64,000 nt of DNA from Luzula sylvatica (lineage: Eukaryota; Streptophyta; Magnoliopsida; Poales; Juncaceae). The DNA lies in contig OX326957.1 in assembly GCA_946800325.1 (NCBI GenBank), forward strand, positions 55,605,477-55,669,476, given 5' to 3'. Below are positions 54,585-64,000 of the stretch, one piece after another. Positions within the stretch are counted from its first letter, which is position 1. Each line of letters begins with the position of its first letter. Position numbers and translations under genes: made by a program. The notes under the pieces were generated by a model. That model worked only from the letters and a program-made list of their open reading frames with translations. It had not been told where the DNA came from and searched no databases.

Positions 54585-57500
54585 TCCATTGCTCGAATGA
54601 AATTACATCCGATTAACATTTGGATACCTTTCCTTTTTCCCATGGGAAACGCGTATGTGAACGGAATTCTGAACCGGTTTTCTTCTATCGCCATATTTCC
54701 TCCCTTCAGCTTTTTGTTCACAATTTGTTGTGAATTTACTCCATTGATCTGTATCGGGTAAGCACTTGGTTCTAATGCTTCCTTAGGGATCACTTCTTCG
54801 TTGACGCAACATACCGTTGCGCCAGTGTCGAGTATTGCTTGTACTTTAAACACCGGTATTCCTGGGATCTCCATAGTTACCTCCAGGTTATATAACCTGT
54901 TAATAACTCTTCTTCCTCGTAATGGGTCCGGGACTGAAGTGTGGATATTTTCTTCTAGCATGTTGGCATGCTCTCTAAACATTATTCCTCCGGGTTTCAT
55001 CTTTTCTGTGTATCCGAATTCCTCGTATCCGAGTTCCTCCTCATCCATAATACCTTTTCCTTTTTTATCTGCTATCTTAGGGGTTCTTAACGTTTTCTCA
55101 TCAGATTGTAACTCCAATTCGAGGAGTTTCTCCTTGATCTTTTCGTTCTCTTCTAGCAGGTAATTAATATAGTGTAATAGTTCCTGTATTAGAGTCTCCT
55201 TTCGCTCATACTGCTTTATCGGCTGATTCTTCTTTTGGATTTTTCTTCCTAGATAGAATTTTGAGCACATAGGGCAGGTAGTCAACTTGCATCGATTGCA
55301 ATGACTCCGGAACATATTACTTGTTATCTCCTTACAACAAGTACACCTTTCATCGCCCGTTTCAACCTCCATATTATCTATCCATTGGTGTTCGCAGTTC
55401 CTCATTGATTCTGGCAACGTAATTTGCTGTCGCCATCCTGCCGACTCGGTTGTCATCATGAGTACATCTTCATATGGAAGTTCTTCTAGGCTCATTGTCA
55501 CTTGGTTCGCGCCTGTTTCTCCTTCTGAGAATGAGCATATCGCATCGTTGTCGGATTCGCCTATATCGACCGAGAGTACATCCCAGTCCTCAGCTAGGTC
55601 TAGGTTTTCGATAATTGCTGCCCTAGCTAGGTTGCCTGTTTTCTTTCTGCACTCTCTTGCAAAATGCCCTTCTTCGCCACAAATAAAGCATTTGCATTTT
55701 CTGGTTCGATCCGAGTATTTCTTCTTGAATACCCGAATATGAGAGTCATGTGGTTTTCCTTTGTATGATTGTGCTTTTCGTAAACCATATTTCTTTTGTT
55801 TTTGGTAGTATCCGGGAATAGAAATTTTTCCACAGAAGGATAGGTCCTTCAGACTCCGTTGTAAAGCCGCATTTTTACACATCTCGGCTAGATATTGGTA
55901 AGTGAAGTGTATTCTTGGCAATACCCCGAGAGTATTACCAGGATATTTTGTTTGAAAGGCAGTTTCTAGTTCTTTACCAATAAGTGGTGGCATTTTTCGG
56001 AAGAACTTCACCGATAATTCCGGTGATACATATAATCTACCAGACCTTATTGCTAAGATCTTGTAATCATTGATGTAGTCGAACAAGTTCTTCATGTCGT
56101 GGCATGATAACCTCTCCAGGTCGTTATATGCCCTGTCTTGTTCTTCGGTTGACCCTATTGCCGGGTCTTCCAAGAGGATTACTCGTCTGATTTGGGATTA
56201 AACATTTTGCGGGTCATCTGCTATGTTAACGATCTCTTCGTATTCGGCTGGAAATGCCATTCTCCATTGAATCCAGAGTTTCTTTTCTAGCTCTCCTAGT
56301 AGGTTCTCGATGTAGATGACTTTTGCTTTGTTATTTTCCCAGTTTCGTTCGTTCACCAGGTTTAGGGTTATTGATTCCCATCGAGCAATCACATCTGCAT
56401 ACCGACCAATGTCGTCAGGTAATACAAGTATTGCTCCTTGGCTTGCCTGAGCTGATGGCAAATTAAACCTCCCATCATGTTGCTTGGCAAACCCTCCTCT
56501 AAAGTTCTGTACCCGCGCCTTAATCTCGGGTATCTCAAATGATTGCCCTCCTCTTGCTGGAGGGTAATTTGCTGGTCCCATAATAGGTTCGTTTTGTCTT
56601 GAGATGGATGATTCCCCAGTTGAGAATGCTGTCTCGGACATTAATTCTCTCAGCAATGGGTAATCCATATCATTTGCAGCCATCACTGTTTCGGTTTTGG
56701 TTTTATTGCTTTCTCTCCCACCGCCTTCCGCGAATGGGTTGATGAATTCGTCGTCCGAGTGGTCGGACTTATCCCATATGGGTGCATCGTCGTATGTTTC
56801 GTTCAACAGGACTCGTAGTGTGGCAAAAGCATCCTCCTCTTCCTCCTCTTCATCCTCCTCGGTTAAAAAGAGGATTGTTTCTTCTAGAGTGTCTTCATAA
56901 TTTTCTCCTCTGTTATCGTCCTTCGTTTGAGGGGCTACGGAGTAGTCTGAGAATGCTTTGGCCAGTGATCCGTCTGTTCGGGATCGTACTCTGGCTTGTT
57001 GTGGTGCACGTGGAGCTATACTCGTTGGTGGCCGTATAATCCACTGTCGGCCTTGTCGTTCTGCGGTTGTGCGTGCATGTCCAGGGATTGCCCGAACACC
57101 TCGGCTTGTTAGATGGTCCGCTACATTTTGTACATTGTATCTGAAGTTCGTATGACTTGTGTTGGATAACCTCCCGATCAAAGACCGGGAAAGTAGCAGG
57201 TTGCTTTCTCCTCCTTGCCATCCTTCGTAGCCATGGGTTTGCAAAACCAGTTGGATATGGTTACGGAAATCATGGATACTGATTGTCATGTCAGGCGCAG
57301 TATATGCTAACTGCGACCCGTTTGACAGATCGATTTCCATGGAGCTTATGACTGCTCTGTCATCACTCCATCTCGTGTCTCGTATTAGGATTAGAGCATT
57401 TGTACCGGCATTTCGCCGATGTAAAGTGTAAATTCGCACCATTATCATTCCGATATGGAGGTGCTGTCATCCTTCTCGTACTAACAGCTGGTAGCTTTGG

Positions 57501-57859
57501 TCTGAGATGAATGGTAATTCCACCTGCATGCCATCAGTTACCAACGTTCGCTCATCCGAGTAGTGCTGGTAAACTCGGTGCTGCCGTTCAGACCATCCTG
57601 CTTGATATAGGGTTTCTGCAGGTACTTGTTGAGCTCGTCTGTATTGGGATATGTCTAGCTCAGCCTCGGGGCTAAGTTGCGATTCTAGACTTCTCTGGTA
57701 TCGGGAGTTATTCCCGGTGAATCTTCTTTGTGCTTCAAAACGAAGACGACTCCCTAAGCGATAGCTCCTTATTTGGTCATCAACTGTTGGTCTTGTCTCC
57801 ACGGTTTCTTCGGTGACAGATGGTCGGGCTGTCACTGATGCTGTTCTTGTCGTACTCAT
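54585..57859 (-). pseudogene. Pararetroviral ORF3, N-terminal two-thirds: movement protein, coat protein, protease start
   Basis: One reading frame runs from ATG at 57859 to the junction at 54585, with two in-frame stops: TGA at 57469-57467 in the movement-protein region and TAA at 56200-56198 in the coat region. The parallel plus-strand copy (63288-64000) has a sense codon at the first of these. The N-terminal part has the cell-to-cell movement protein region; the middle has an acidic linker (EEDEEEEEED) and the coat region. A CCHC zinc knuckle, CFICGEEGHFAREC, lies near 55690. A Cys-rich segment follows near 55300 and the aspartic protease signature LDTGATVCCV near 54830. The start overlaps the ORF2 stop as ATGA. 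Confidence 0.88.
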
Positions 57860-58260
57860 TTCAGTCTCGCCTTGCGTTTTTCTTCGTCAAAAATATCCTG
57901 CGGATTCTTGAATACATATAATCGCCCTTTTGGTGCCTTGATTGGTTGTTTGCTCGTTTCGATATCCAAACCTTGTAGTTTCTTCGAGAGGTCGTCTATG
58001 GCTGTTGTGAGGTCCTCCGGTTTTGTTTTATTTTCCTTCGCTTCGATTCTTCTGGCTGTAATTTTTAAATCTTCAAGATCTTCTGAGATCTTGAGTAATA
58101 GTTGTATAATCGTATTATTTTGTTTTAATTGTGTGGAGGATAACTTCTCAGTTACTTCTTTTGGTTTTACAAAACCGATAGCCGGTGGTTCAATGGTTTC
58201 TACCGCCTTTAATGCTTCTCTATAAGTGGAACTTTCAGCCCCTAAGCGCCAATCACTCAT
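57856..58260 (-). CDS. Pararetroviral ORF2 (134 residues), intact
   Basis: The open frame is 134 codons. It starts at an ATG overlapping the ORF1 stop (ATGA, 58260-58257) and its own stop overlaps the ORF3 ATG in the same way. This spacing is typical of the polycistronic mRNA of badnaviruses and tungroviruses, where downstream ORFs are reached by leaky scanning. The protein is charged, with a heptad-like middle (IIQLLLKISEDLEDLKI) suggesting a coiled coil, and a basic C-terminus (EEKRKARLK). In badnaviruses ORF2 products are small virion-associated, nucleic-acid-binding proteins; that role is inferred here. A near-identical copy is at 62887-63291. Confidence 0.75.
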   Translation of the reverse strand: MSDWRLGAESSTYREALKAVETIEPPAIGFVKPKEVTEKLSSTQLKQNNTIIQLLLKISEDLEDLKITARRIEAKENKTKPEDLTTAIDDLSKKLQGLDIETSKQPIKAPKGRLYVFKNPQDIFDEEKRKARLK

Positions 58261-58560
58261 ATAAGGGTTTTGAGTTCGTGTATTTCTTGGACTATGGTTT
58301 TCTCAAAAGATTCTAACCTCTTTTCTAGTGTCTTAACAGAGTTTGTTAACTTTTGATTTTGATCTTCCAATCTATGAAAGTATTTTAAAGCAACTTTTGA
58401 TAATAAACAAGTTTTATCAAAAATTACCGAAGTATTATTACAAATTGTTACCAAATAGTCTTTATTAGTAGGACTTTCTGCTAAATCCAAATATTCTAGA
58501 TCAGCTGTTCTGGAACTATTGTACCAATCTTCTATGGACTTTTCAAACTTATTGGTCATG
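58257..58560 (-). CDS. Pararetroviral ORF1 (100 residues), intact
   Basis: It reads from ATG at 58560 (MTNKFEKSIEDWYNSS) to a TGA overlapping ORF2. The frame is open 13 codons further upstream from a TTG, so a non-AUG start is possible, as in tungroviruses. The SIEDWY segment and overall size fit badnaviral ORF1 proteins, whose function is poorly known. The C-terminal half (HRLEDQNQKLTNSVKTLEKR) looks like a coiled coil. The plus-strand copy at 62588-62890 is nearly identical. Confidence 0.7.
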
Positions 58561-59160
58561 CAAGAATTTCTTATTTTACCTAGGGTTACTTCCTTCAAGT
58601 ATTACGAACGTAATGGTACTTCTTCCGTTTCTTACGTACTTTTTCCCGCTTTATCGCCTATACTTGAATTCTTTAATCCTAGATAACTTATGAAATCTTT
58701 TGCAAATATCGACTAGTTTCTAATTAGCACAAAAGGTTTACCAGAATAGTTTTTCTAGATTATCTAAGATTTAACAGTTTGGTACCTCAATTGCAAATAG
58801 CTTCAAGATCAATCTCGCTCTGATACCAAGGGTAGAGCAGCACATCGGAAATATTTTTATAAGTGGTTTTTGTTACAAGAGTTGTAGAGAAATGAGAGTG
58901 GGAGGGATGATCCTTCCCAACTGATCTTCTCTTCCTTATATAGACTACTAAGGAACACTCCCGAAGAAGCTCAATAATTCAGTGCGGGTGCTCACTGGGC
59001 CCCATCGTCCACTAAACTAAAGGCTGTCCACAAGTGGGATGTCCTTTACACACCAAATTCACAAAGTGGGCATCTAGTACAAATAATTGCCCAAAGAAAA
59101 ACAATAAAGTGAGCTGTACCCATGTGCACTACTCAAAAAGGAATCTAAATTGTTCAAGCT
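58561..59160 (-). promoter_or_regulatory. Pararetroviral leader/promoter region, minus-strand copy
   Basis: This is the intergenic region between ORF4 and ORF1. It holds a TATA box CTATATAAGG at 58943-58934 and a primer-binding site TGGTATCAGAGC at 58828-58817, complementary to the 3' end of plant initiator tRNA-Met. The TATA-to-primer-site order is that of the caulimovirid pregenomic promoter and minus-strand origin. No other gene is present. Confidence 0.8.
58817..58828 (-). other. tRNA-Met primer-binding site
   Basis: TGGTATCAGAGC on the minus strand matches 12 bases of the complement of the plant initiator tRNA-Met 3' end. The following bases (GAGATTG) diverge from the full 18-base match. 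It conventionally marks position 1 of a caulimovirid genome. Confidence 0.85.
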
Positions 59161-59583
59161 TTAATAATAGGGACTCTGCTCAATGCTTTTGAGCTTTTGG
59201 TGACATTCTTCTAGAAGCTGGATATTTCTGGATACTGGGCCTAAAGCATCCCTAGCCCAATTGTCCTTGGAGGCCTGGCCTTCGAGTCTGGTCTTTTGGA
59301 GATAACAGAGGGAAAGGAGTACTTCACAGTCCATGCAGGTTTTTACTGCCTGCTCCCTATGTATCTCTGCGGCCCTTCTTCTCTGGTCCATCTCCTCTTG
59401 CATTGTTCTAGGGTAGTTGAATATCAGCTCCTCAGTAATCGTTATTGTTTCCTCCAGTCCTTCATGTGGTGCCCCTAGAGTTCCCCATAGTTCTGCCCGT
59501 CGAAGGGCCATGCGAGCTTCCCTTCTTAACGCACCAGGGGTTCGATTGTTTTGTTCCATGCGTGCTCGAATTAAATTAAACAT
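59161..59583 (-). CDS. Pararetroviral ORF4 (140 residues), intact copy
   Basis: The open frame of 140 codons (MFNLIRARMEQNNRTPG start) lies about 87 bases after the RNase H stop. It is Arg/Glu-rich with RREARMALRRAELWG and a Cys pair in KTCMDCEVLLSLCYL. I do not recognise a family. Its location after the polyprotein recalls the extra ORF of tungroviruses. It is present three times here: this intact copy, a frameshifted copy (54001-54424) and a 5'-truncated copy (61595-61960). The three share nearly the same sequence. Confidence 0.65.
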   Translation of the reverse strand: MFNLIRARMEQNNRTPGALRREARMALRRAELWGTLGAPHEGLEETITITEELIFNYPRTMQEEMDQRRRAAEIHREQAVKTCMDCEVLLSLCYLQKTRLEGQASKDNWARDALGPVSRNIQLLEECHQKLKSIEQSPYY

Positions 59584-59669
59584 CCTTAAAGTAAAACATA
59601 ATTTACATATTAGATAATGTGGCTATTTATTATTGCGGTCCACCACTTCCGCATTTTTAAAGTTATTTG

Positions 59670-61594
59670 TTAAGCGCGGTCACTTCTTCCGCCAAGGGCT
59701 TTTGACATACGGTACCCTCTGTCCGTCGATCGTTGGTAAGGCGGGCCATCTCCGCCATCCAGTTCTCTAATGATACTATCGATAATAGCAGAGACTGTGT
59801 TGATGATGTCCGTTGGAGCATGTTGTACCTCGTCTAACACTTGTTCTAATTTTTCGATTTTCTCCGGGCTCTGATAGTCTGTTTTAATTACTATCATTTT
59901 TGCTGCCAGCCTGGATAATGAATCAGCGAGTACATTATTTTTACCTTCAATATGTTCGAAATTAATATGTACCCCTGTTCCTGTAATGAAATCCACAAAA
60001 TTTATCCACCTCACTCTTGAGGGTTTATTTACTGCTGTTTTGTTGTAGAAGCTGATGATGGCTTGGCAATCAGTTCGGAGTATTATCTCCTTCTGATCTA
60101 GATAGTGGATTTTTAATGCCTTTAATGTTTCCATACAGGCATATATCTCAGCGTCTATTGTGGATTTTATAACCGGGAATTTTCCCGAAGCATATGCACA
60201 GACCCTTTCTGTATTTCGTGGGTCATTCTTCTGTAGTTTCCATTTGCAGACCCCCCCCATCCTTCCATACATCCATCTGTCTCTAGGATAATATAGGCGT
60301 TTGTAGGTGGTAGTTCTAGGTCGGGAAGGTTCTGAACTTCTTTCTTGATCTTTTGGATAAGTTCTAAATCTGAACTTTTCAGGCGTTTGTCTCCGTGTGG
60401 GCTGGTTTTTGAGTATAGGGGACCCAAGAGAGTCCCTAACTTGGGTATGTAAGACCTTGCATAATTGAGAATTCCCAACCATGCCCGTAGCCCTGCTTTC
60501 TCCTTTAATTTTTCCTCGTCGAACGTGATGATTTTCTTGATCACATGAGGTTGGAGTTTAATTCGTCTGTTGCCGATTATGGCTCCAAGGAATTCGACTT
60601 CTTGGACTGCGATCTTCATTTTTGTTGGGGAGAGTACAAGACCCTCCTTTTTACATATCCCCAGCATCTTGGTAAGATGATCTGCATGTTCCCGCTCGTT
60701 TTCCGAAAAAACCAGTATATCATCAATATATACTGCTATGAATTCTTCTGTTCCTCGGAAGCAATTATCCATTTTTCTCTGGAATATTGCTGGGGCATTC
60801 TTTAATCCGAACGGCATTACTAGCCATTCGTATAATCCTCCTGGGACGACGAAAGCTGTCCAGGGTATTGATTCTGGGTCCATTGCTACCTGATGGAACC
60901 CACTCTTGAGGTCAAACTTTGAGTAGATTTTGCTCTTTCCGATTTTCTTCAAGATTGTATTAATTCCAGGCAAGCTATATTGATCTTTATGCGTGTTATC
61001 ATTTAGTGTCCTATAATTGAACACCATTATTTCTTTGCCTTTAACCTCTTTTTTTTTATTGGGTCGATTGAGGTGCCTGAGCTGACCATTATCGCCATTG
61101 TTCTATGGCGGCTTGTACTTGGTCGTATCACACCAAGTTTGAGCAAGGCCTGTGTATGCCTGTCGAATTGCTCCTTCATTGCCGGAGTGACATGTTTTAA
61201 TGGTTTGTCTTGAATTGAGAGGTCTGGGTTTATAATTTTCAATTTGCACGTGACTTTATTGTTGACCCAATGTTTTACCGGGTTATCCCCGATATAGCCT
61301 AGGTTCTTTAGTCGCTCAAAGACCGGGCTAAACCTTCGTTTGAATCCTTCGGACTCTTCTCCACAGTTATATGCCACTAGTTGCTGGATTTCTATTAATT
61401 CAAGGTCTGTTAAATCGGTCTCCATTAAATTGGCAAGTCTATCTTCTCTTGTGTTTATAGTGGTCACGTTTTTGTAAAATGTAACCACTTGTCCTTCTAT
61501 CCTTAGTCCGCCTTGCATTGCTCGAATGAAATTACATCCGATTAACATTTGGATACCTTCCCTTTTTCCCATGGGAAACGCGTATGTGAACGGA
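59670..61594 (-). pseudogene. Pararetroviral ORF3, C-terminal third: protease end, reverse transcriptase, RNase H
   Basis: From 61594 the frame resumes in the protease (IGCNFIRAM) and runs into the reverse transcriptase. The RT has its N-terminal KFDLKSGFHQVAMD, LVMPFGLKNAPAIFQ and the catalytic YIDDIL box near 60720. RNase H follows (AYASGKFP, TIDAEIYA, LRTDCQ, KNNVLADSLSR), with a stop at 59672-59670. Two frameshifts break it. One is at an A8 tract near 61051 just before the RT core, and the other is at a C8 tract near 60250 between RT and RNase H. Both are homopolymer slips, so they could be mutations or sequencing errors. Confidence 0.88.
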
Positions 61595-61960
61595 AGAAGG
61601 GAAGCTCGCATGGCCCTCCGACGGGCAGAACTATGGGGAACTCTAGGGGCACCACATGAAGGACTGGAGGAAACAATAACGATTACTGAGGAGCTGATAT
61701 TCAACTACCCTAGAACAATGCAAGAGGAGATGGACCAGAGAAGAAGGGCCGCAGAGATACATAGGGAGCAGGCAGTAAAAACCTGCATGGACTGTGAAGT
61801 ACTCCTTTCCCTCTGTTATCTCCAAAAGACCAGACTCGAAGGCCAGGCCTCCAAGGACAATTGGGCTAGGGATGCTTTAGGCCCAGTATCCAGAAATATC
61901 CAGCTTCTAGAAGAATGTCACCAAAAGCTCAAAAGCATTGAGCAGAGTCCCTATTATTAA
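61595..61960 (+). pseudogene. Pararetroviral ORF4, 5'-truncated copy
   Basis: It lacks the first 19 codons of ORF4, starting at RREARMALRR directly fused to inverted protease sequence, and is open to TAA at 61960. A fused frame from 61526 exists only because of the rearrangement. Confidence 0.8.
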
Positions 61961-62587
61961 AGCTTGAACAATTTAGATTCCTTTTTGAGTAGTGCACATG
62001 GGTGCAGCTCAATTTATTGTTTTTCTTTGGGCAATTATTTGTACTAGATGCCCACTTTGTGAATTTGGTGTGTAAAGGACATCCCACTTGTGGACAGCCT
62101 TTAGTTTAGTGGACGATGGGGCCCAGTGAGCACCCGCACTGAATTATTGAGCTTCTTCGGGAGTGTTCCTTAGTAGTCTATATAAGGAAGAGAAGATCAC
62201 TTGGGAAGGATCATCTCTCCCACTCTCATTTCTCTACAACTCTTGTAACAAAATCCACTTAAAAATATTTCCGCTGTACTGCTCTACTTAAAAATATTTC
62301 CGCTGTACTGCTCTACCCTTGGTATCAGAGCGAGATTGATCTTGAAGCTATTTGCAATTGAGGTACCAAACTGTTAAATCTTAGATAATCTAGAAAAACT
62401 ATTCTGGTAAACCTTTGTGCTAATTAGAAACTAGTCGATATTTGCAAAAGATTTCATAAGTTATCTAGGATTAAAGAATTCAAGTATAGGCGATAAAGCG
62501 GGAAAAAGTACGTAAGAAACGGAAGAAGTACCATTACGTTCGTAATACTTGAAGGAAGTAACCCTAGGTAAAATAAGAAATTCTTGC
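61961..62587 (+). promoter_or_regulatory. Pararetroviral leader/promoter region, plus-strand copy
   Basis: The TATA box CTATATAAGG is at 62178-62187 and the primer-binding site TGGTATCAGAGC at 62330-62341. Just upstream of the latter, a unit of about 30 bp, ACTTAAAAATATTTCCGCTG plus TACTGCTCT, is tandemly duplicated (62257-62325). The minus-strand copy lacks this duplication. Confidence 0.8.
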
Positions 62588-62890
62588 ATGACCAATAAGT
62601 TTGAAAAGTCCATAGAAGATTGGTACAATAGTTCCAGAACAGCTGATCTAGAATATTTGGATTTAGCAGAAAGTCCTACTAATAAAGACTATTTGGTAAC
62701 AATTTGTAATAATACTTCGGTAATTTTTGATAAAACTTGTTTATTATCAAAAGTTGCTTTAAAATACTTTCATAGATTGGAAGATCAAAATCAAAAGTTA
62801 ACAAACTCTGTTAAGACACTAGAAAAGAGGTTAGAATCTCTTGAGAAAACCATAGTCCAAGAAATACACGAACTCAAAACCCTTATATGA
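62588..62890 (+). CDS. Pararetroviral ORF1, second copy, intact
   Basis: It encodes 100 residues from ATG at 62588, with a TGA overlapping the ORF2 ATG. It differs from the minus-strand copy by very few residues (for example KRLESLEK here versus KRLESFEK). Confidence 0.7.
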   Translation: MTNKFEKSIEDWYNSSRTADLEYLDLAESPTNKDYLVTICNNTSVIFDKTCLLSKVALKYFHRLEDQNQKLTNSVKTLEKRLESLEKTIVQEIHELKTLI

Positions 62891-63291
62891 GTGATTGGCG
62901 CTTAGGGGCTGAAAGTTCCACTTATAGAGAAGCATTAAAGGCGGTAGAAACCATTGAACCACCGGCTATCGGTTTTGTAAAACCAAAAGAAGTAACTGAG
63001 AAGTTATCCTCCACACAATTAAAACAAAATAATACGATTATACAACTATTACTCAAAATCTCAGAAGATCTTGAAGATTTAAAAATTACAGCCAGACGAA
63101 TCGAAGCGAAGGAAAATAAAACAAAACCGGAGGACCTCACAACAGCCATCGACGACCTCTCGAAGAAACTACAAGGTTTGGATATCGAAACAAGCAAACA
63201 ACCTATCAAGGCACCAAAAGGGCGATTATACGTATTCAAGAATCCGCAGGATATTTTTGACGAAGAAAAACGCAAGGCGAGATTAAGATGA
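62887..63291 (+). CDS. Pararetroviral ORF2, second copy, intact
   Basis: It encodes 134 residues. It is the same as the minus-strand copy except near the C-terminus (KARLR versus KARLK). The ATGA overlaps on both sides are preserved. Confidence 0.75.
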   Translation: MSDWRLGAESSTYREALKAVETIEPPAIGFVKPKEVTEKLSSTQLKQNNTIIQLLLKISEDLEDLKITARRIEAKENKTKPEDLTTAIDDLSKKLQGLDIETSKQPIKAPKGRLYVFKNPQDIFDEEKRKARLR

Positions 63292-64000
63292 GTACGACAA
63301 GAATAGAAACAGTGACAGCTCGACCGTCTGTCACCGGAGAAACCATAGAGACGAGACCAACAGTTGATGACCAAATAAGAGGTTATCGATTAGGGAGCCG
63401 TCTTCGTTTTGAAGCACAAAGGAGATTCACCGGGAATAACCCCCGGTACCAGAGAAGTCTAGAATCGCAACTTAGCCCCGAGGCTGAGCTAGACATATCC
63501 CAATACAGACGAGCTCAACAAGTACCTGCCGAAACTCTATATCAAGCAGGATGGTCTGAACGGCAGCACCGAGTCTACCAGCACTACTCTGATGAGCGAA
63601 CGTTGGTAACTGATGGCATGCAGGTGGAATTACCATTCATCACAGATCAAAGCTACCAGCTGTTAATAAGAGAAGGATTACAGCACCTACATATCGGAAT
63701 GATAATGGTGCGACTTTACACTTTACATCGGCGAAATGCCGGTACAAATGCCCTAATCCTGATACGAGACACAAGATGGAGTGATGACAGAGCAGTCATA
63801 AGCTCCATGGAAATCGATCTGTCAAATGGGTCGCAGTTAGCATATACTGCACCTAACATGACAATCAGCATTCATGATTTCCGGAACCATATCCAACTGG
63901 TTCTGCAAACCCATGGCTACGAAGGATGGCAAGGAGGAGAAAGTAATCTGCTACTTTCCCGGTCGTTGATCGGGAGGTTATCCAACACAAGTCATACGAA
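63288..64000 (+). CDS. Pararetroviral ORF3, second copy, 5' part, open to the window end
   Basis: The polyprotein N-terminus and movement-protein region are open for 237 codons with no stop. At the position where the minus-strand copy has TGA, this copy reads TTA (IREGLQHLH). Several other codon differences from the minus copy are visible, such as GETIETRP versus EETVETRP. It continues past base 64000, so its completeness is unknown. Confidence 0.8.
   Translation, partial: MSTTRIETVTARPSVTGETIETRPTVDDQIRGYRLGSRLRFEAQRRFTGNNPRYQRSLESQLSPEAELDISQYRRAQQVPAETLYQAGWSERQHRVYQHYSDERTLVTDGMQVELPFITDQSYQLLIREGLQHLHIGMIMVRLYTLHRRNAGTNALILIRDTRWSDDRAVISSMEIDLSNGSQLAYTAPNMTISIHDFRNHIQLVLQTHGYEGWQGGESNLLLSRSLIGRLSNTSHT

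Larger units (their letters stand above)
54585..61594 (-). mobile_element. Endogenous caulimovirid (badnavirus/tungrovirus-like), circularly permuted genome
   Basis: About 7.0 kb on the minus strand holds, in order from 61594: end of protease, reverse transcriptase, RNase H, ORF4, leader with primer site, ORF1, ORF2, then ORF3 (movement, coat, protease). Both ends lie in the protease and share about 75 bp, so this is one whole circular genome opened there, as expected for integration from circular or concatemeric viral DNA. No integrase gene is present, and none is expected in caulimovirids. The ATGA overlaps between ORF1/2 and ORF2/3 and the tRNA-Met primer site match badnavirus/tungrovirus organisation. 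The main polyprotein is disabled by two in-frame stops and two frameshifts. Confidence 0.88.
61595..64000 (+). mobile_element. Endogenous pararetrovirus, right plus-strand copy, runs off the window
   Basis: An abrupt switch at 61594/61595 joins the protease fragment (minus strand) to the middle of ORF4 (plus strand). The plus copy then continues through the leader, ORF1, ORF2 and the first 713 bp of ORF3. It is the inverted counterpart of 59560 down to about 57150, with few differences. The integrant therefore continues beyond 64000. Confidence 0.88.

Noticed and set aside
59296..59478. Short plus-strand frames opposite the viral ORF4, and matching ones at 54107 and 61643
   Set aside because: They appear on the opposite strand of every ORF4 copy and are shadows of it.
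61526..61960. A 144-codon fused frame joining protease-region antisense sequence to ORF4
   Set aside because: It exists only because two inverted viral segments meet at 61595. The first 20 or so codons are antisense, so it is treated as truncated ORF4.

Overview
The window is nuclear DNA of a flowering plant, most likely a eudicot. It has GT-AG spliced plant genes (GH17 glucanase, cyclase-associated protein, GRAS factor), a plastid-derived insert, long AT-rich intergenic DNA, and many plant-type transposons (PIF/Harbinger, hAT, Mutator-like, Helitron, SINE, LINE). It also holds an integrated pararetrovirus with a plant initiator-Met tRNA primer site. The species could not be identified.

Layout. 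1-902: 5' part of a beta-1,3-glucanase gene on the minus strand. 1149-5277: three PIF/Harbinger-type elements end to end, the first carrying an intact DDE transposase. 5.3-10.7 kb: AT-rich DNA with small inverted-repeat elements and a plastid insert (trnT-UGU plus an atpI fragment). 10.7-13.5 kb: probable Helitron carrying promoter or first-exon-like sequence. 14-17.3 kb: GC-richer, heavily tandem-duplicated DNA of unknown origin. 17.3-34.9 kb: a cluster built around cyclase-associated protein (CAP). It has an intact ten-exon gene (22033-24425, minus), a broken copy (about 17.3-20.75 kb, minus), and an inverted truncated copy (31846-34268, plus). The truncated copy still reads as a complete seven-exon, 200-residue C-terminal-domain protein. 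A fourth fragment, of the 3' flank only, lies at about 10.5 kb. The cluster is peppered with hAT, Harbinger, LINE and SINE insertions, several with exact target-site duplications.

35-45 kb: gene-poor, with two LTR-like remnants, a 32-base G tract and a diverged direct-repeat pair. 45320-46894: a single-exon GRAS-family regulator of the SCL4/SCL7 type. 47.5-53.9 kb: a tandem duplication of an unidentified transcription-unit-like locus with G-boxes, a TATA box, a first exon and, in copy 1 only, a tRNA-like gene with an abnormal anticodon arm.

53.9-64 kb (running off the end): a rearranged endogenous caulimovirid of badnavirus/tungrovirus organisation. A circularly permuted, roughly full-length minus-strand genome is flanked on both sides by plus-strand copies of its own ORF4/leader region, so the locus contains large inverted repeats. 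The main minus-strand genome is broken by two in-frame stops and two homopolymer frameshifts. The small ORFs and the right-hand plus copy, as far as it is visible, are open.

The host genes (glucanase, CAP, GRAS) are functionally unrelated. The coherent stories are the CAP family expansion and decay, and the nested transposon and virus history.
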